Positions 6,945 to 16,300 of a stretch of DNA of 19,031 nt are shown here, one piece after another. Both the position numbers and the translations under genes were made by a program. The stretch's first letter is position 1. The number at the start of each line of letters is the position of its first letter. A model generated the notes under the pieces. That model ran no database searches. It was not told the origin of the DNA and was given only the letters and a program-made list of their open reading frames with translations. The DNA lies in the NCBI GenBank assembly GCA_015486475.1, contig WFRO01000186.1, positions 1 to 19,031 on the forward strand, given 5' to 3'. The stretch comes from Bacteroidales bacterium. GTDB taxonomy: Bacteria > Bacteroidota > Bacteroidia > Bacteroidales > VadinHA17.

Positions 6945-9900
6945 ATGAAAGAGTCTGTACTCAATGCACTGATACAGTTGTTTGCCGTAGTGGCAGCAGT
7001 AAACGATGACAAGCTCAGTCCCAAAGCGCTGGGGATCGTCCGTTCTTATCTGGAACGGTGGGTCATGCAGCATCAGATAAAAAAATATCTGAGCCTGTTG
7101 AAAGAATATCACAGGAGTTACCGGAATACACTTGAATCCGCAGGGAACAAGGTTGCCCCGGACGAATTTATTATAAAACACACCGGGGAGGTTTGCCACA
7201 AAGTAAATCACGACCTGACCCGGAAGGAGCGATTGATCATCTTCCTGCGGCTTGTTGTTTTCGTCAATGAAGACAATGTCGTCACCCCTGAAGAAGAGCT
7301 TTTTCTGGATGATGTGGCAAGCCATTTTTATATCTCCGAAACGGTCTCCCGGCAGATCCGCCTTTTCGTGACCCGGCAGGATCCTTCAGAATGTTCGTCG
7401 GAGCATGTTCTTTTGTATGATTTCCGGGAACAAAAACTGGTCCCTCCGGGACAAATATCAAAAAAAGGGGACTGTCTGGTATTTATATATATTCAGGAGG
7501 CCGATGTGTTGTTCGTAAAATATGCCGGCCACAGAAAACTCACTATCAGCAAAAAACCTCTTCTTCCCGAAGATGTTTACCTTTTCCGGGATGGATCCGT
7601 TATCAGGGATGATAAAGGAGATATGCCCCCCCTCTATCAGACCGATGTGGTCAAGTCATTTCAGCGGTCATTTCATGTTGACAAGATCTTCTTTTACGGT
7701 CATGAGGTCAGCTATCAGTACCGCTCCAATGACCTCGGCATAAAACCTTTTACTTTTTCCGAGACCGGTGGCACCCTGGTAGGCATTCTCGGGGGCAGCG
7801 GTTCCGGAAAATCCACCCTTCTTACATTGCTTTGCGGCAAAAGAACGCCTCATTCCGGGAAAGTCTATCTGAACGGATATGATATCCATAAGAACAAGCA
7901 TCGCCTCAAAGGACTTATCGGGTATGTCCCCCAGGATGACCTGCTCATCGAAGAGCTGACCGTATATCAGAACCTTCTTTTCAATGCCCGTCTCAGTTTG
8001 GCCGATCTGCCGGAAGAGGAGATCATCCGCCGCGTGGAGAAAGTTCTTCTGGATCTGAACCTGTATTATGTCAAAGATCATCAGGTGGGAAACGCCCTGA
8101 ACAAATACATCAGCGGAGGACAGAGAAAACGTCTCAACATTGCCCTGGAACTGATCCGTGAGCCGGCCGTTCTTCTCATGGATGAGCCCACCACCGGCCT
8201 TTCATCAGCAGATACGAAAAACATCATTGACCTGCTGAAACAGTTAAGCCTGAAAGGCAAACTGGTCATTGCAAGCATCCACCAGCCTTCGTCAGATGTC
8301 TTCAAGCGCTTCGACAGGATCTGGGTACTGGACCGGAGTGGCTATCCGACTTATATTGGATACCCAGTTGACAGCATCGAGTATTTCAAAAAGATCAGTA
8401 CCCAGGTTGATGTCATCGAAACCGAATGTCCCGTATGCGGGAACATCAATCCGGACCAGATCCTGGAGATCATGGAGGCACGTAATGTGGATGAGAAAGG
8501 CCGTCTGACAGAAAAAAGAAAGATCTCACCCCGGGAATGGTACGATCATTACCTGAAACTTATCAGGCCCACCATCAGGTTACCCCATAAAAAAGAGAAG
8601 CTGCCCCACAGCTCCCTGGTGGTCCCCAGCGACTTTAAACAATTCCTCATCCTGGCCAAAAGGAACCTCCTCACCAAGCTGGCCAACCGCCAGTACTGGA
8701 TCATCAACCTTCTGGAACCACCCCTCCTGGCTTTCTTCCTGGCTTATTTTTTGAAATATATCACAGAAGGCCATTACCTGTTCATTGAGAACAGGAACAT
8801 ACCGGTATACCTGTTCGCATCCGTCATCGTAGCTCTTTTTATCGGGCTTACGATCAGTGCCGAAGAGATCTTCCGCGACAGGAACACCCTCGAGAGGGAA
8901 TCCTTCCTGTTCCTCAGCAGACCGGCCTATATCAATTCGAAGATCATTCTGCTCTTCTCTCTGTCGGCCTTGCAGACACTGGTTTTCGTCCTGATCGGGA
9001 ACAGCATCCTGCAGGTAAAAGGGATGATCCTCCCCTACTGGGCGATCCTGTTTTCCGTATCTGCTTTCGGCAATATGCTGGGGCTTATTCTCTCCGCCTC
9101 ACTGGATTCGATCATTGCCATTTATATCCTCATCCCTTTGATCATGGTCCCGGAGATCCTGTTCAGCGGCACCATGATCCCTTATGATGATCTGAACGAA
9201 CATTTATCCAACAAAAAATACACGCCCCTCATCGGTGATCTGATGACCACCCGTTGGGCGTATGAGGCCCTGGCTGTCGCCCAGTTCAGGGATAACCGGT
9301 TTGAAAAACAATTTTTTGCAGTGGAGCGTGTCATCAGCAACAACTCGTACCGCACCTCTTTCCTGCTGCCGGAGATAAAGAACACTGCCCGGTATGTTGG
9401 TCTTAACAAGGATGTCGACTCCCTCAGGCCGGTTATTTGTCATAAGCTGGCGCTGATCCGCGACCAGTTCCACCGTCTGGTCCGCTATACGGGAGTCCCT
9501 CCTTTCGAGTATACTGATAAACTCTATCCGGACTCTTTACGTGAAGAGTTTTATGATGATTTTATGGGTTATCTTGATTTCCTGGATTCCCGTTTCACCC
9601 GGCTGACACAGGAAGCCACAGCCCGGAAAGACCACATACTCGACAGTCTGGCCCAAAAAATGGGAAACGACGGACTGTTAAAACTCAAACAGGACTACTA
9701 CAACAACCGTCTGGCAGATCTGGCCCTTAACAGGAACAGCTTTAAAATGATCATAGAGTACAAGGGAGAATGGATCCGGAAAAAGGATCCCATTTTCATG
9801 TACCCGGAAAATGACTGGGGCAGAGCACAACTCTACACTTCGAACAAACTTCTTCATTTTTACTACATCGACACTTTTTTCTTTGACCTTTTTATCATAC

Positions 9901-9977
9901 TTCTTTCTATCATCACCTTATACTTTCTGCTCGTTTTCGACATTTTAAGAAAAATTATCTCTTTTTTCCGGTTTTAG
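6945..9977 (+). CDS. ABCG-type ABC transporter (ATPase-permease fusion) with TerB-like N-terminal region
   Basis: From the ATG at 6945 the protein has 1010 residues; the frame is open upstream, but that stretch holds the terminator. Residues 1-150 form a helical region resembling TerB (LFAVVAAVNDDKLSPKAL and VVFVNEDNVVTPEEELFLDDVA). A beta-rich region of unknown type follows (about 165-255). The ATPase is complete: Walker A GGSGSGKST (about 282), signature ISGGQRKR (about 388), Walker B LLMDEPTTGLSS (about 410) and H-loop SIHQPSS (about 444). The order ATPase then membrane domain is that of ABCG half-transporters. Five membrane helices lie at about 583-745. A loop of some 230 residues precedes the last helix (about 976-1001). 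The substrate is unknown. It probably works as a dimer in the inner membrane. Confidence 0.9.
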   Translation: MKESVLNALIQLFAVVAAVNDDKLSPKALGIVRSYLERWVMQHQIKKYLSLLKEYHRSYRNTLESAGNKVAPDEFIIKHTGEVCHKVNHDLTRKERLIIFLRLVVFVNEDNVVTPEEELFLDDVASHFYISETVSRQIRLFVTRQDPSECSSEHVLLYDFREQKLVPPGQISKKGDCLVFIYIQEADVLFVKYAGHRKLTISKKPLLPEDVYLFRDGSVIRDDKGDMPPLYQTDVVKSFQRSFHVDKIFFYGHEVSYQYRSNDLGIKPFTFSETGGTLVGILGGSGSGKSTLLTLLCGKRTPHSGKVYLNGYDIHKNKHRLKGLIGYVPQDDLLIEELTVYQNLLFNARLSLADLPEEEIIRRVEKVLLDLNLYYVKDHQVGNALNKYISGGQRKRLNIALELIREPAVLLMDEPTTGLSSADTKNIIDLLKQLSLKGKLVIASIHQPSSDVFKRFDRIWVLDRSGYPTYIGYPVDSIEYFKKISTQVDVIETECPVCGNINPDQILEIMEARNVDEKGRLTEKRKISPREWYDHYLKLIRPTIRLPHKKEKLPHSSLVVPSDFKQFLILAKRNLLTKLANRQYWIINLLEPPLLAFFLAYFLKYITEGHYLFIENRNIPVYLFASVIVALFIGLTISAEEIFRDRNTLERESFLFLSRPAYINSKIILLFSLSALQTLVFVLIGNSILQVKGMILPYWAILFSVSAFGNMLGLILSASLDSIIAIYILIPLIMVPEILFSGTMIPYDDLNEHLSNKKYTPLIGDLMTTRWAYEALAVAQFRDNRFEKQFFAVERVISNNSYRTSFLLPEIKNTARYVGLNKDVDSLRPVICHKLALIRDQFHRLVRYTGVPPFEYTDKLYPDSLREEFYDDFMGYLDFLDSRFTRLTQEATARKDHILDSLAQKMGNDGLLKLKQDYYNNRLADLALNRNSFKMIIEYKGEWIRKKDPIFMYPENDWGRAQLYTSNKLLHFYYIDTFFFDLFIILLSIITLYFLLVFDILRKIISFFRF

Positions 9978-9989
9978 GACAACCCTTTC

Positions 9990-9997
9990 TATCTTTG
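9990..9997 (+). promoter_or_regulatory. Putative -7 promoter box of the coiled-coil/GT4 operon
   Basis: TATCTTTG matches TAnnTTTG and is followed by an A-rich leader of about 17 bases to the ATG at 10020. It lies 13 bp after the ABC transporter stop, so the downstream pair may be expressed separately from the transporter. Confidence 0.55.
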
Positions 9998-10019
9998 CAA
10001 ATAAATAAATACAGTCACC

Positions 10020-10919
10020 ATGGCAATTAACACAAACAATAACGATATTACCGGCTCAAAATCCAAAAAGGGGATCGTGCCTCTGATCTTCCTGATCGTG
10101 TTGCTGGCAATGGCCTTAGGATATTTGGTCTATGAATACCAGAACCAAAAAACCCGCATGACAGAGATGGAGGAGGTCCTTACCTCGGAAAAAGACTCTC
10201 TTACGCATGAACTGGAACATATAATGTACCGGTATGATACGCTCAAAACCTCGAACGACACGCTGAATGAACAGATCCGGCTGGAGAAGAAAAGGATCAA
10301 TTACCTTTTGCATCTGCAGGCCTCCAACGCACAAAAGATCAGACTCTACAAAAGAGAGATCAAAACACTCCGGGAGATCATGAAAAGCTATATCCGCCAG
10401 ATCGACTCCCTCAATACCCGGAATAAAATGCTCACCGAAGAGAACATCCAGGTGAAATCACAATTGCATACCGTTAAAAAGAGCAAGGAAAAACTGGAAA
10501 AAGAAAAGAAAGAGCTCACCGGAAAAGTGGAGATCGCTTCTGTGATCCCGGCCAAAAACATTCTGGTCACGCCTCTGAACAAAAAGGGCAAGGAAAAGAA
10601 CAAAGTGGACAAGGTCGCCAAACTGAGGGTGTGCTTCACCCTCCGGGAAAATGCCATCGCCGGGGCAGGATATAAAACTGTCTATATGCGTATCCAACGA
10701 CCTGACAGCATCATCCTGTCAGGTCCCGAGGCAGAGGTTTTCCCTTTCGGCGACAACAAGCTGGTCTGCTCGGCCAAACGGGAAGTAGAATACCTTAACA
10801 AAGACCTGGATGTATGTATTTACTGGGACAATGACGGCTCCCTGATCCCCGGGAAATACAACGTGTTCCTCTATCTGGAGGGACATGAGATCGGCCAATC
10901 TTCTTTCTTGCTGAAATAA
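10020..10919 (+). CDS. Single-pass membrane protein with long coiled coil, unknown function
   Basis: A 299-residue protein. A short polar N-terminus (about 1-19, ending in KSKK) is followed by one membrane helix (about 20-39, IVPLIFLIVLLAMALGYLVY). A long charged coiled coil spans about 42-170, rich in Glu, Lys, Leu and Asn. A folded C-terminal domain (about 195-299) is predicted to be beta-rich (KLRVCFTLRENAIAGAG, VYMRIQRPDS, VCIYWDNDG, YNVFLYLEGHEIGQSSFLLK). The positive residues before the helix suggest N-in, C-out topology, placing the coil and domain in the periplasm (inference). Similar proteins are common in Bacteroidetes and often carry misleading names; no function is assigned. The GT4 gene follows after 13 bp, so the two are an operon. 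Confidence 0.85.
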   Translation: MAINTNNNDITGSKSKKGIVPLIFLIVLLAMALGYLVYEYQNQKTRMTEMEEVLTSEKDSLTHELEHIMYRYDTLKTSNDTLNEQIRLEKKRINYLLHLQASNAQKIRLYKREIKTLREIMKSYIRQIDSLNTRNKMLTEENIQVKSQLHTVKKSKEKLEKEKKELTGKVEIASVIPAKNILVTPLNKKGKEKNKVDKVAKLRVCFTLRENAIAGAGYKTVYMRIQRPDSIILSGPEAEVFPFGDNKLVCSAKREVEYLNKDLDVCIYWDNDGSLIPGKYNVFLYLEGHEIGQSSFLLK

Positions 10920-10932
10920 AAATTTTTATGTT

Positions 10933-12240
10933 ATGCGTATAGGAATCATCATAGGACGTATCGGCGGTGTGGACGGGGTGGCCCTGGAGACCGAGAAATG
11001 GATTGATGTGCTGCGACGGATGGGGCATGAGGTTTTTATCATTGCAGGACAATATGAAAACTGGGATTTCGACCCCGAACACAATACCCTGGTGGTGGAG
11101 ATGTCCTTCTTCTCTCCGGAGAGTTACTGGGGTCAAAAGAAGGCTTTCTTTTATCCCGATGCCAATATCGATGAGCTGCTGGAGCATATCAACCTCTATT
11201 CCAATATCATCGCTGATAAGATCATCGACTGGGTCCATGAAAAAAAGATAGATGTCGTGATCTCCGAGAACGCTTCTGCCCTGCCGGCCCATTTGGAAAT
11301 GGGACGGGGCATAGCTATCGCCATAGAAAAACTTGGCATACCCACCATCACCCATGATCATGATTTTGCCTGGGAACGGGGCGATCGCTATATTTCCCCC
11401 CACAAAGAGATCAACAAGATCGTGGAAGAGACCTTCCCCCTGCGTCTGCCCAACTCTTTCCATGCTGTTATCAATACACATGCCCAGAAAACCCTGAAGG
11501 AACGTTTTAACAGGGATGCCATTGTGGTTCCCAATGTGATGGATTTCAATATGAAATTCGGCGAGCCTGACGACTACAATAAAAACCTGCTCAGGGACCT
11601 CGGCATTGAGGCCGGCAGTAAAGCGCTCTTTCAGATCACACGTATCGTTCGCCGGAAAGGGATAGAGGTTGCTATTGAGCTGATCCACCGTCTTCAGGAC
11701 GATAACGTTAAGCTGGTGATCACCGGAGATTACAAGGATGACGAAGGCAGCAAATATTACAATGAGTTGATCAACCTCATCCATCAACTGAAGGTCAGTC
11801 ATTTGGTTTTCTTTGCCTCTTATCTCATCCACAACAAAGGATTCACAGGATCAGGCGACGGGAAGTACTCTCTCTCTGACGCTTATGCCAATGCCACCGC
11901 CTGCACCTATTTCAGTACCTATGAAGGCTTCGGCAATGCCTTTGTGGAAGCAGTGCTGGCCAAAACACCTGTCTTTGTGAACAACTATGAACCGGTTTTC
12001 TGGCCTGATATCGGAAGCAAGGGATTTAAGGTCGTCATGCTTGAGAACAATGAGCTCACAGATGAAAAGGTGGAACAGATGCGCGAGATCATTTACAATG
12101 ACAAGCTGAACCGGGAGATCGGAGAATATAACTTTGCGCTCGGTAAAAAACATTTCTCCTATGAGGTGCTGGAAGAAAAACTAAACCAGCTGATCCATGT
12201 GGTAACCCACCTGCCGGGTGTAAAAAAACAAGACCTCTGA
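10933..12240 (+). CDS. Family 4 retaining glycosyltransferase (GT4, GT-B fold)
   Basis: A 435-residue cytoplasmic glycosyltransferase with the two Rossmann-like halves of GT-B enzymes. The acceptor half begins RIGIIIGRIGGVDGVALE (a glycine-rich loop) and has a HDHDFAWERGD segment near residue 141. The nucleotide-sugar half starts near residue 225 (FQITRIVRRKGIEVAIEL), continues with KLVITGDY, and has the E-x7-E signature in EGFGNAFVEAVLAKTP (about 330-345). Acceptor and sugar donor cannot be read from the sequence. The HD-x-x-W-E-like motif recalls sucrose-phosphate-synthase-related and glycerate-glycoside-forming enzymes, but that is only a hint. It is co-transcribed with the coiled-coil protein and convergent with hemW, with 14 bp between the stops and no clear terminator. 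Confidence 0.9.
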   Translation: MRIGIIIGRIGGVDGVALETEKWIDVLRRMGHEVFIIAGQYENWDFDPEHNTLVVEMSFFSPESYWGQKKAFFYPDANIDELLEHINLYSNIIADKIIDWVHEKKIDVVISENASALPAHLEMGRGIAIAIEKLGIPTITHDHDFAWERGDRYISPHKEINKIVEETFPLRLPNSFHAVINTHAQKTLKERFNRDAIVVPNVMDFNMKFGEPDDYNKNLLRDLGIEAGSKALFQITRIVRRKGIEVAIELIHRLQDDNVKLVITGDYKDDEGSKYYNELINLIHQLKVSHLVFFASYLIHNKGFTGSGDGKYSLSDAYANATACTYFSTYEGFGNAFVEAVLAKTPVFVNNYEPVFWPDIGSKGFKVVMLENNELTDEKVEQMREIIYNDKLNREIGEYNFALGKKHFSYEVLEEKLNQLIHVVTHLPGVKKQDL

Positions 12241-12254
12241 TAGAACGAACGGGC

Positions 12255-13373
12255 TCATGTGATCATACAATCCGAGATAATGGTATCCGAAACGAGGATC
12301 CCTTTGTCCGTCAATCTGTAGTTCCCATTATCCTCTGTTATATGACCTGTTGATATCCATCCTGCAACAGAACGGAGAAAGGATCCGGTCATCTCCGGAC
12401 CAAAGGTCTTTTTCATGTACTGCCTGTCCGCCCCCCACATGGTTCTCAGCGAGGTCAGCAGGTAATCGTTGAAATGATCGGTGTCCGTTAATTTTTCCCT
12501 GCCGGCCACCCATTCTTTTTGCTGAATATACCTCTTCAGATCGCTCGCGTTCCATTTTCTCTCCCTGAGATCGTAAGAGTGTGCAGAGGGCCCGAAGCCC
12601 AAATATTTTTCCCTGCTCCAGTACAACAGATTATGCCGTGAAAAAAAAAACTCTTTTCCAAAATTGGAGATCTCATAATGAACAAAGCCTTTTTCCTTTG
12701 TCATCCTGATCAGCGCATTGTATTGTTCCACAACGCTCTCCTCGGGGGGAATATTTATTTTTCCTTTCTCCAGCCATTTTCCAAAGACAGTGCCCTTCTC
12801 AAAGGTAAGCAGGTAAGCTGAAAGGTGTTGCACGGGCAAACCAAGTGCTTTTTCCAGCTCTTTTTCCCACTCCTCTTGTGTCAGTTGTGGCAACCCATAG
12901 ATCAGGTCTATGGATATATTGCGAAAGCCTGCTCCGGCCGCAGTCAGTACAGCCTGTAAGGATCCTGCTGCATTGTGACGGCGGTTCATGAGCTGCAGAT
13001 CACGATCCAGAAAAGACTGGCACCCGATACTGATCCTGTTGATACCCGCCATTAACAATTTCCGCGCATACTGCTCATCAATATCTTCGGGATTGGTCTC
13101 AAATGTGATCTCCGCATCCTCAGATATCCTGTAATTTTCATATACTGCTTCCAGGACCTCTTCCACCTCCCCGGGCGACAGCACCGAAGGGGTGCCTCCC
13201 CCGAAATAGACCGTGTGAAAGGTTTCATCGCTGCCCTCTCCTGCCCGTTCTGCCAGTTCCTGTTGTAATGCTTTTATGAAGGCTTCCTTCTTGTCCAGAT
13301 CCCTGCTTTTAAAAAAATCGCAATAGTAGCAGATCTTTTTACAAAAAGGTATATGGATATAGATGCCGGGCAT
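12255..13373 (-). CDS. hemW: HemW-like radical SAM protein (heme chaperone)
   Basis: From the ATG at 13373 the protein has 372 residues and begins directly with the family's conserved PGIYIHIPFCKKICYYCDF. C11, C15 and C18 form the C-x3-C-x2-C site for the [4Fe-4S] cluster that binds S-adenosylmethionine. The SAM-binding glycine motif GGGTPSVL is near residue 60, and the HemW C-terminal region (GFGPSAHSY) is present. The frame is open for 21 more codons upstream, overlapping the preceding gene, but those residues do not fit the family. HemW proteins bind heme and are thought to deliver it to membrane proteins; they are often misnamed coproporphyrinogen oxidase. It lies 16 bp after the large GT/NAGPA gene and is probably co-transcribed with it. 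Confidence 0.92.
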   Translation of the reverse strand: MPGIYIHIPFCKKICYYCDFFKSRDLDKKEAFIKALQQELAERAGEGSDETFHTVYFGGGTPSVLSPGEVEEVLEAVYENYRISEDAEITFETNPEDIDEQYARKLLMAGINRISIGCQSFLDRDLQLMNRRHNAAGSLQAVLTAAGAGFRNISIDLIYGLPQLTQEEWEKELEKALGLPVQHLSAYLLTFEKGTVFGKWLEKGKINIPPEESVVEQYNALIRMTKEKGFVHYEISNFGKEFFFSRHNLLYWSREKYLGFGPSAHSYDLRERKWNASDLKRYIQQKEWVAGREKLTDTDHFNDYLLTSLRTMWGADRQYMKKTFGPEMTGSFLRSVAGWISTGHITEDNGNYRLTDKGILVSDTIISDCMIT

Positions 13374-13389
13374 TTGATGAAAGGATGGA

Positions 13390-16300
13390 TCAGTCTTTCT
13401 TTTCCAGATAGCCCAGGACAGCATTGGCCACAGCACGTGGTTCAGGTGGCAGTGAATAAATATTCTCCTCGTAGCGGCTGTTATAGGGAGATATATTCAG
13501 CACTTTTCCGTTGACCACCAGGGTACTGCTCCCTCCCGGGTCAAAACCCATGCCCTTGATCATTCCCTGTTCTTTGAGGATCTCTGCCATATCATAATGG
13601 GTGGCTCCCACCGATTCGCGTATCCTGCCGTTGATGGTTACCACGCTCAGCCGGCCCTCTTCGTCGATGCCTGCAGCGATCTTGGGCCCGCGCATGTCCG
13701 TAAAATCCAGACGCGCAGCCTGGGTACGTATGGAGTTCTGTGTTTTCCACCCTTCGGCCTTCATATCCAGGCATATTTCTCCGTTATCCAGCAGCATTGG
13801 ACCAGCCTCCACCGCATGTACCACATTCTCCAGTCCCGGGACCATGAGCTCCACCTCCTCTTCCGTCTTGCCCAGTTCTTCCGAAAAATCATCAGGCCGG
13901 AAAGAGAGTGTCAGGCCAACGGGTATGAACCGTATCTTCTCTCCCGCCTTTGTCCGCACGACCTCCTTTACCACATTGCCGGACAGCCGGACAAAGATCC
14001 TCCCGTTCCCTTCTATCTCATCCACATCGTTCATCAGATCATAATAGCAGGGTTTTTCAACATCCCGGCAACCGTTCCTGTTGGTAGCAGGAAAATGAAC
14101 CTCCACACTTCCTTTCCGGAGAATAAAGCCATCCAACATGTTCACCCTGCGGATATCCGGCTTCCCGTCCCGGTCGATGAGCAGTGCAGGTTTGTTAAAG
14201 AGTGGGGGCGAAAGCATTTTACCGTGTGCAATAAGAAGCCCCAGGGGAGATCCTATATAGGATTCGGGCAGACCCAGCTTACCGACAAGCTCCGGGTTGA
14301 GGATATAGCCGCCATTCCAGGCGATCTCCACATTTTTCTTCGTCTCTTCCTGGAACATTTTCACAAAATCCGTCACCCGCCTGGTTCTGCCTGTGCTGTA
14401 AACCGCCTCAAACTGCCATTTCAATCCCTCCGGCGCTTTCCGGGTCATTGCCAAAGCACCGGACCAGGGATAACCATCATGGTACACGCCACTGAGGAAC
14501 CGGTATTTCACATTTCCTCCGGACCTGTCTCCTTTCTTCAACTGTTCCACCACATGCTTCAGGGGAGATCCGTTCTTCCGGGCATCCTCTTTCACCTTTT
14601 CCAGGAATGCCTCCATTCCCATTTTTTCCACCAGGGCCTTCACTTCATCGCTTTTCATAAGCTCATTGAATTGTGCCGCTGTCTGTACGGGGGTCGGATA
14701 GGCCAGGGTGGCCCTTATCCCTGCCGGGACATACTGGATGAAACCACTCCCCTCGGGGATCCCCAGGATATTGGCGATCAACGGATTTTCCGCCTTGCCG
14801 ATATGTACCCTGTCGATCTCAACAAAATCGGTCATAACCGTGGCGTTCAGACGGTCCGTGATCAGGAACCCCCTGGCCTCCGATACTTTTCTGAAGATCT
14901 TCAATGCGTTTTTTCCCAGTTGCGCCAGATGGATCCCTACGGTCCACTGACTGGTATTCACAAATTTTAACAGTCCGTGCTTGTAAAGAAGATACATCTC
15001 TTTATCCGTGGCTCCCTTAATATATTTTACGATCGTGTCAGTAGACACCCAGTTGCTGATGGGGTTGTTCTGGAGAAAGATATATACCGGCGCCAGCTTT
15101 TCCTTGCTCCTGAGAAGCTTTTTCTCTGTCAGCTCTTCCATGAGATCCAAGCCCAACCTTGAACGGATCGACTGAAGCGCAAAGAATTCCAGGGCATACA
15201 GGATCTGCGACCCCGGGAAGATAATGATCGGTATATTCTCCTTCATTTTGCGCATCAGGATATCCCGGTTGTCTATGCTCAGATAGTCACTCCCCGTCAG
15301 CTGGGCGATGGCCAGATTCCAGTCGGTGAAGAACTGTGTTTCGGTATTTAGCTTTTCGCTGTATTTTCTTTTGAGCAGATGCCGGTACAGGTAATTGACC
15401 AGGCCGGTGATCTCCTGGAATGTGTAATCGCGATAGGGATAATAGTTGCGGTTGCGATGCCGGTAAGCGAAAGAATGGTCATGGCGTATCTCCAGCTCTC
15501 CCTTTTTATACCGGAAAATATTGTCCACTGCATTGAAAAACTGTATTTTCTTCTCTATAGGAAGCTCGGCCGGGTTCATTTCGCAGATTTCTTTTGCCAC
15601 AGAAAACACCATACCCCGCATATTCTGTTCTTCCACACGAAAAGCACTGGGGTCGATCAAAGATTTCAGATAGATCATGAAGGCCAGCCTGCTGAAGCCC
15701 GGTAGATATTCCCTGTTGGTCGTATCCAGAATTTGTCTGAGGTTATTATCCCTATGATCAAAGGTTTTTTTGTATTCCCTGAAGGCGATCCGTACCTGTT
15801 CCAGGGAAGGGCAGTTGTTCTGTTGCTGAAAATAGATGACCTTCAACACATCATACATATTCCTGTTCAGCGTATCCTGGCTGTACCTTTTCCTCGCAAC
15901 TTTTTTGTTGTGCTCGATCTCTTCCGTGAACAGGTGGGGGAAAAAAACCCTTCTGACGATCGCCTTCACCTGTTTTTTATTGATCACTTTGCCGTCATAT
16001 TCGATCACCTTCAACCTTTCCGTTTCCGGCAGGTGTTCCCCTATCACCTCCGAATAGACATGTTCCGGATAGTATCTGCGGCAGAAGATGGGTTTGCCAG
16101 CTGCCGCAGCTTCTATAATAGGCAATCCCCTCCCCTCTGTCTCACTCGGCAGCAATACCAGCGAAGCAATATTATACAGTTGCGGTATACCTACGGGGTT
16201 CCTGAACTTTTTCTTGAACTCTTCTTTATCCAGCTCGCTGAACAGAAAAGCCAGGTAAACACGGCTTCTGAACTCCTCCTTCAAAGAATCCAGCAGGATC

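Noticed and set aside
10795..11832. 345-codon minus-strand open frame opposite the GT4 gene
   Set aside because: The plus strand encodes a convincing GT4 enzyme and the antisense translation matches nothing.
12241..12254. Bidirectional terminator between the GT4 gene and hemW
   Set aside because: The gap is 14 bp and no stem with a T-tract was found in it or across the two stops.
13597..14970. 457-codon plus-strand open frame opposite the giant gene
   Set aside because: It is antisense to the NAGPA domain, whose motifs are clear on the minus strand. Its translation has no recognisable domain and looks like a shadow of a GC-balanced coding strand.
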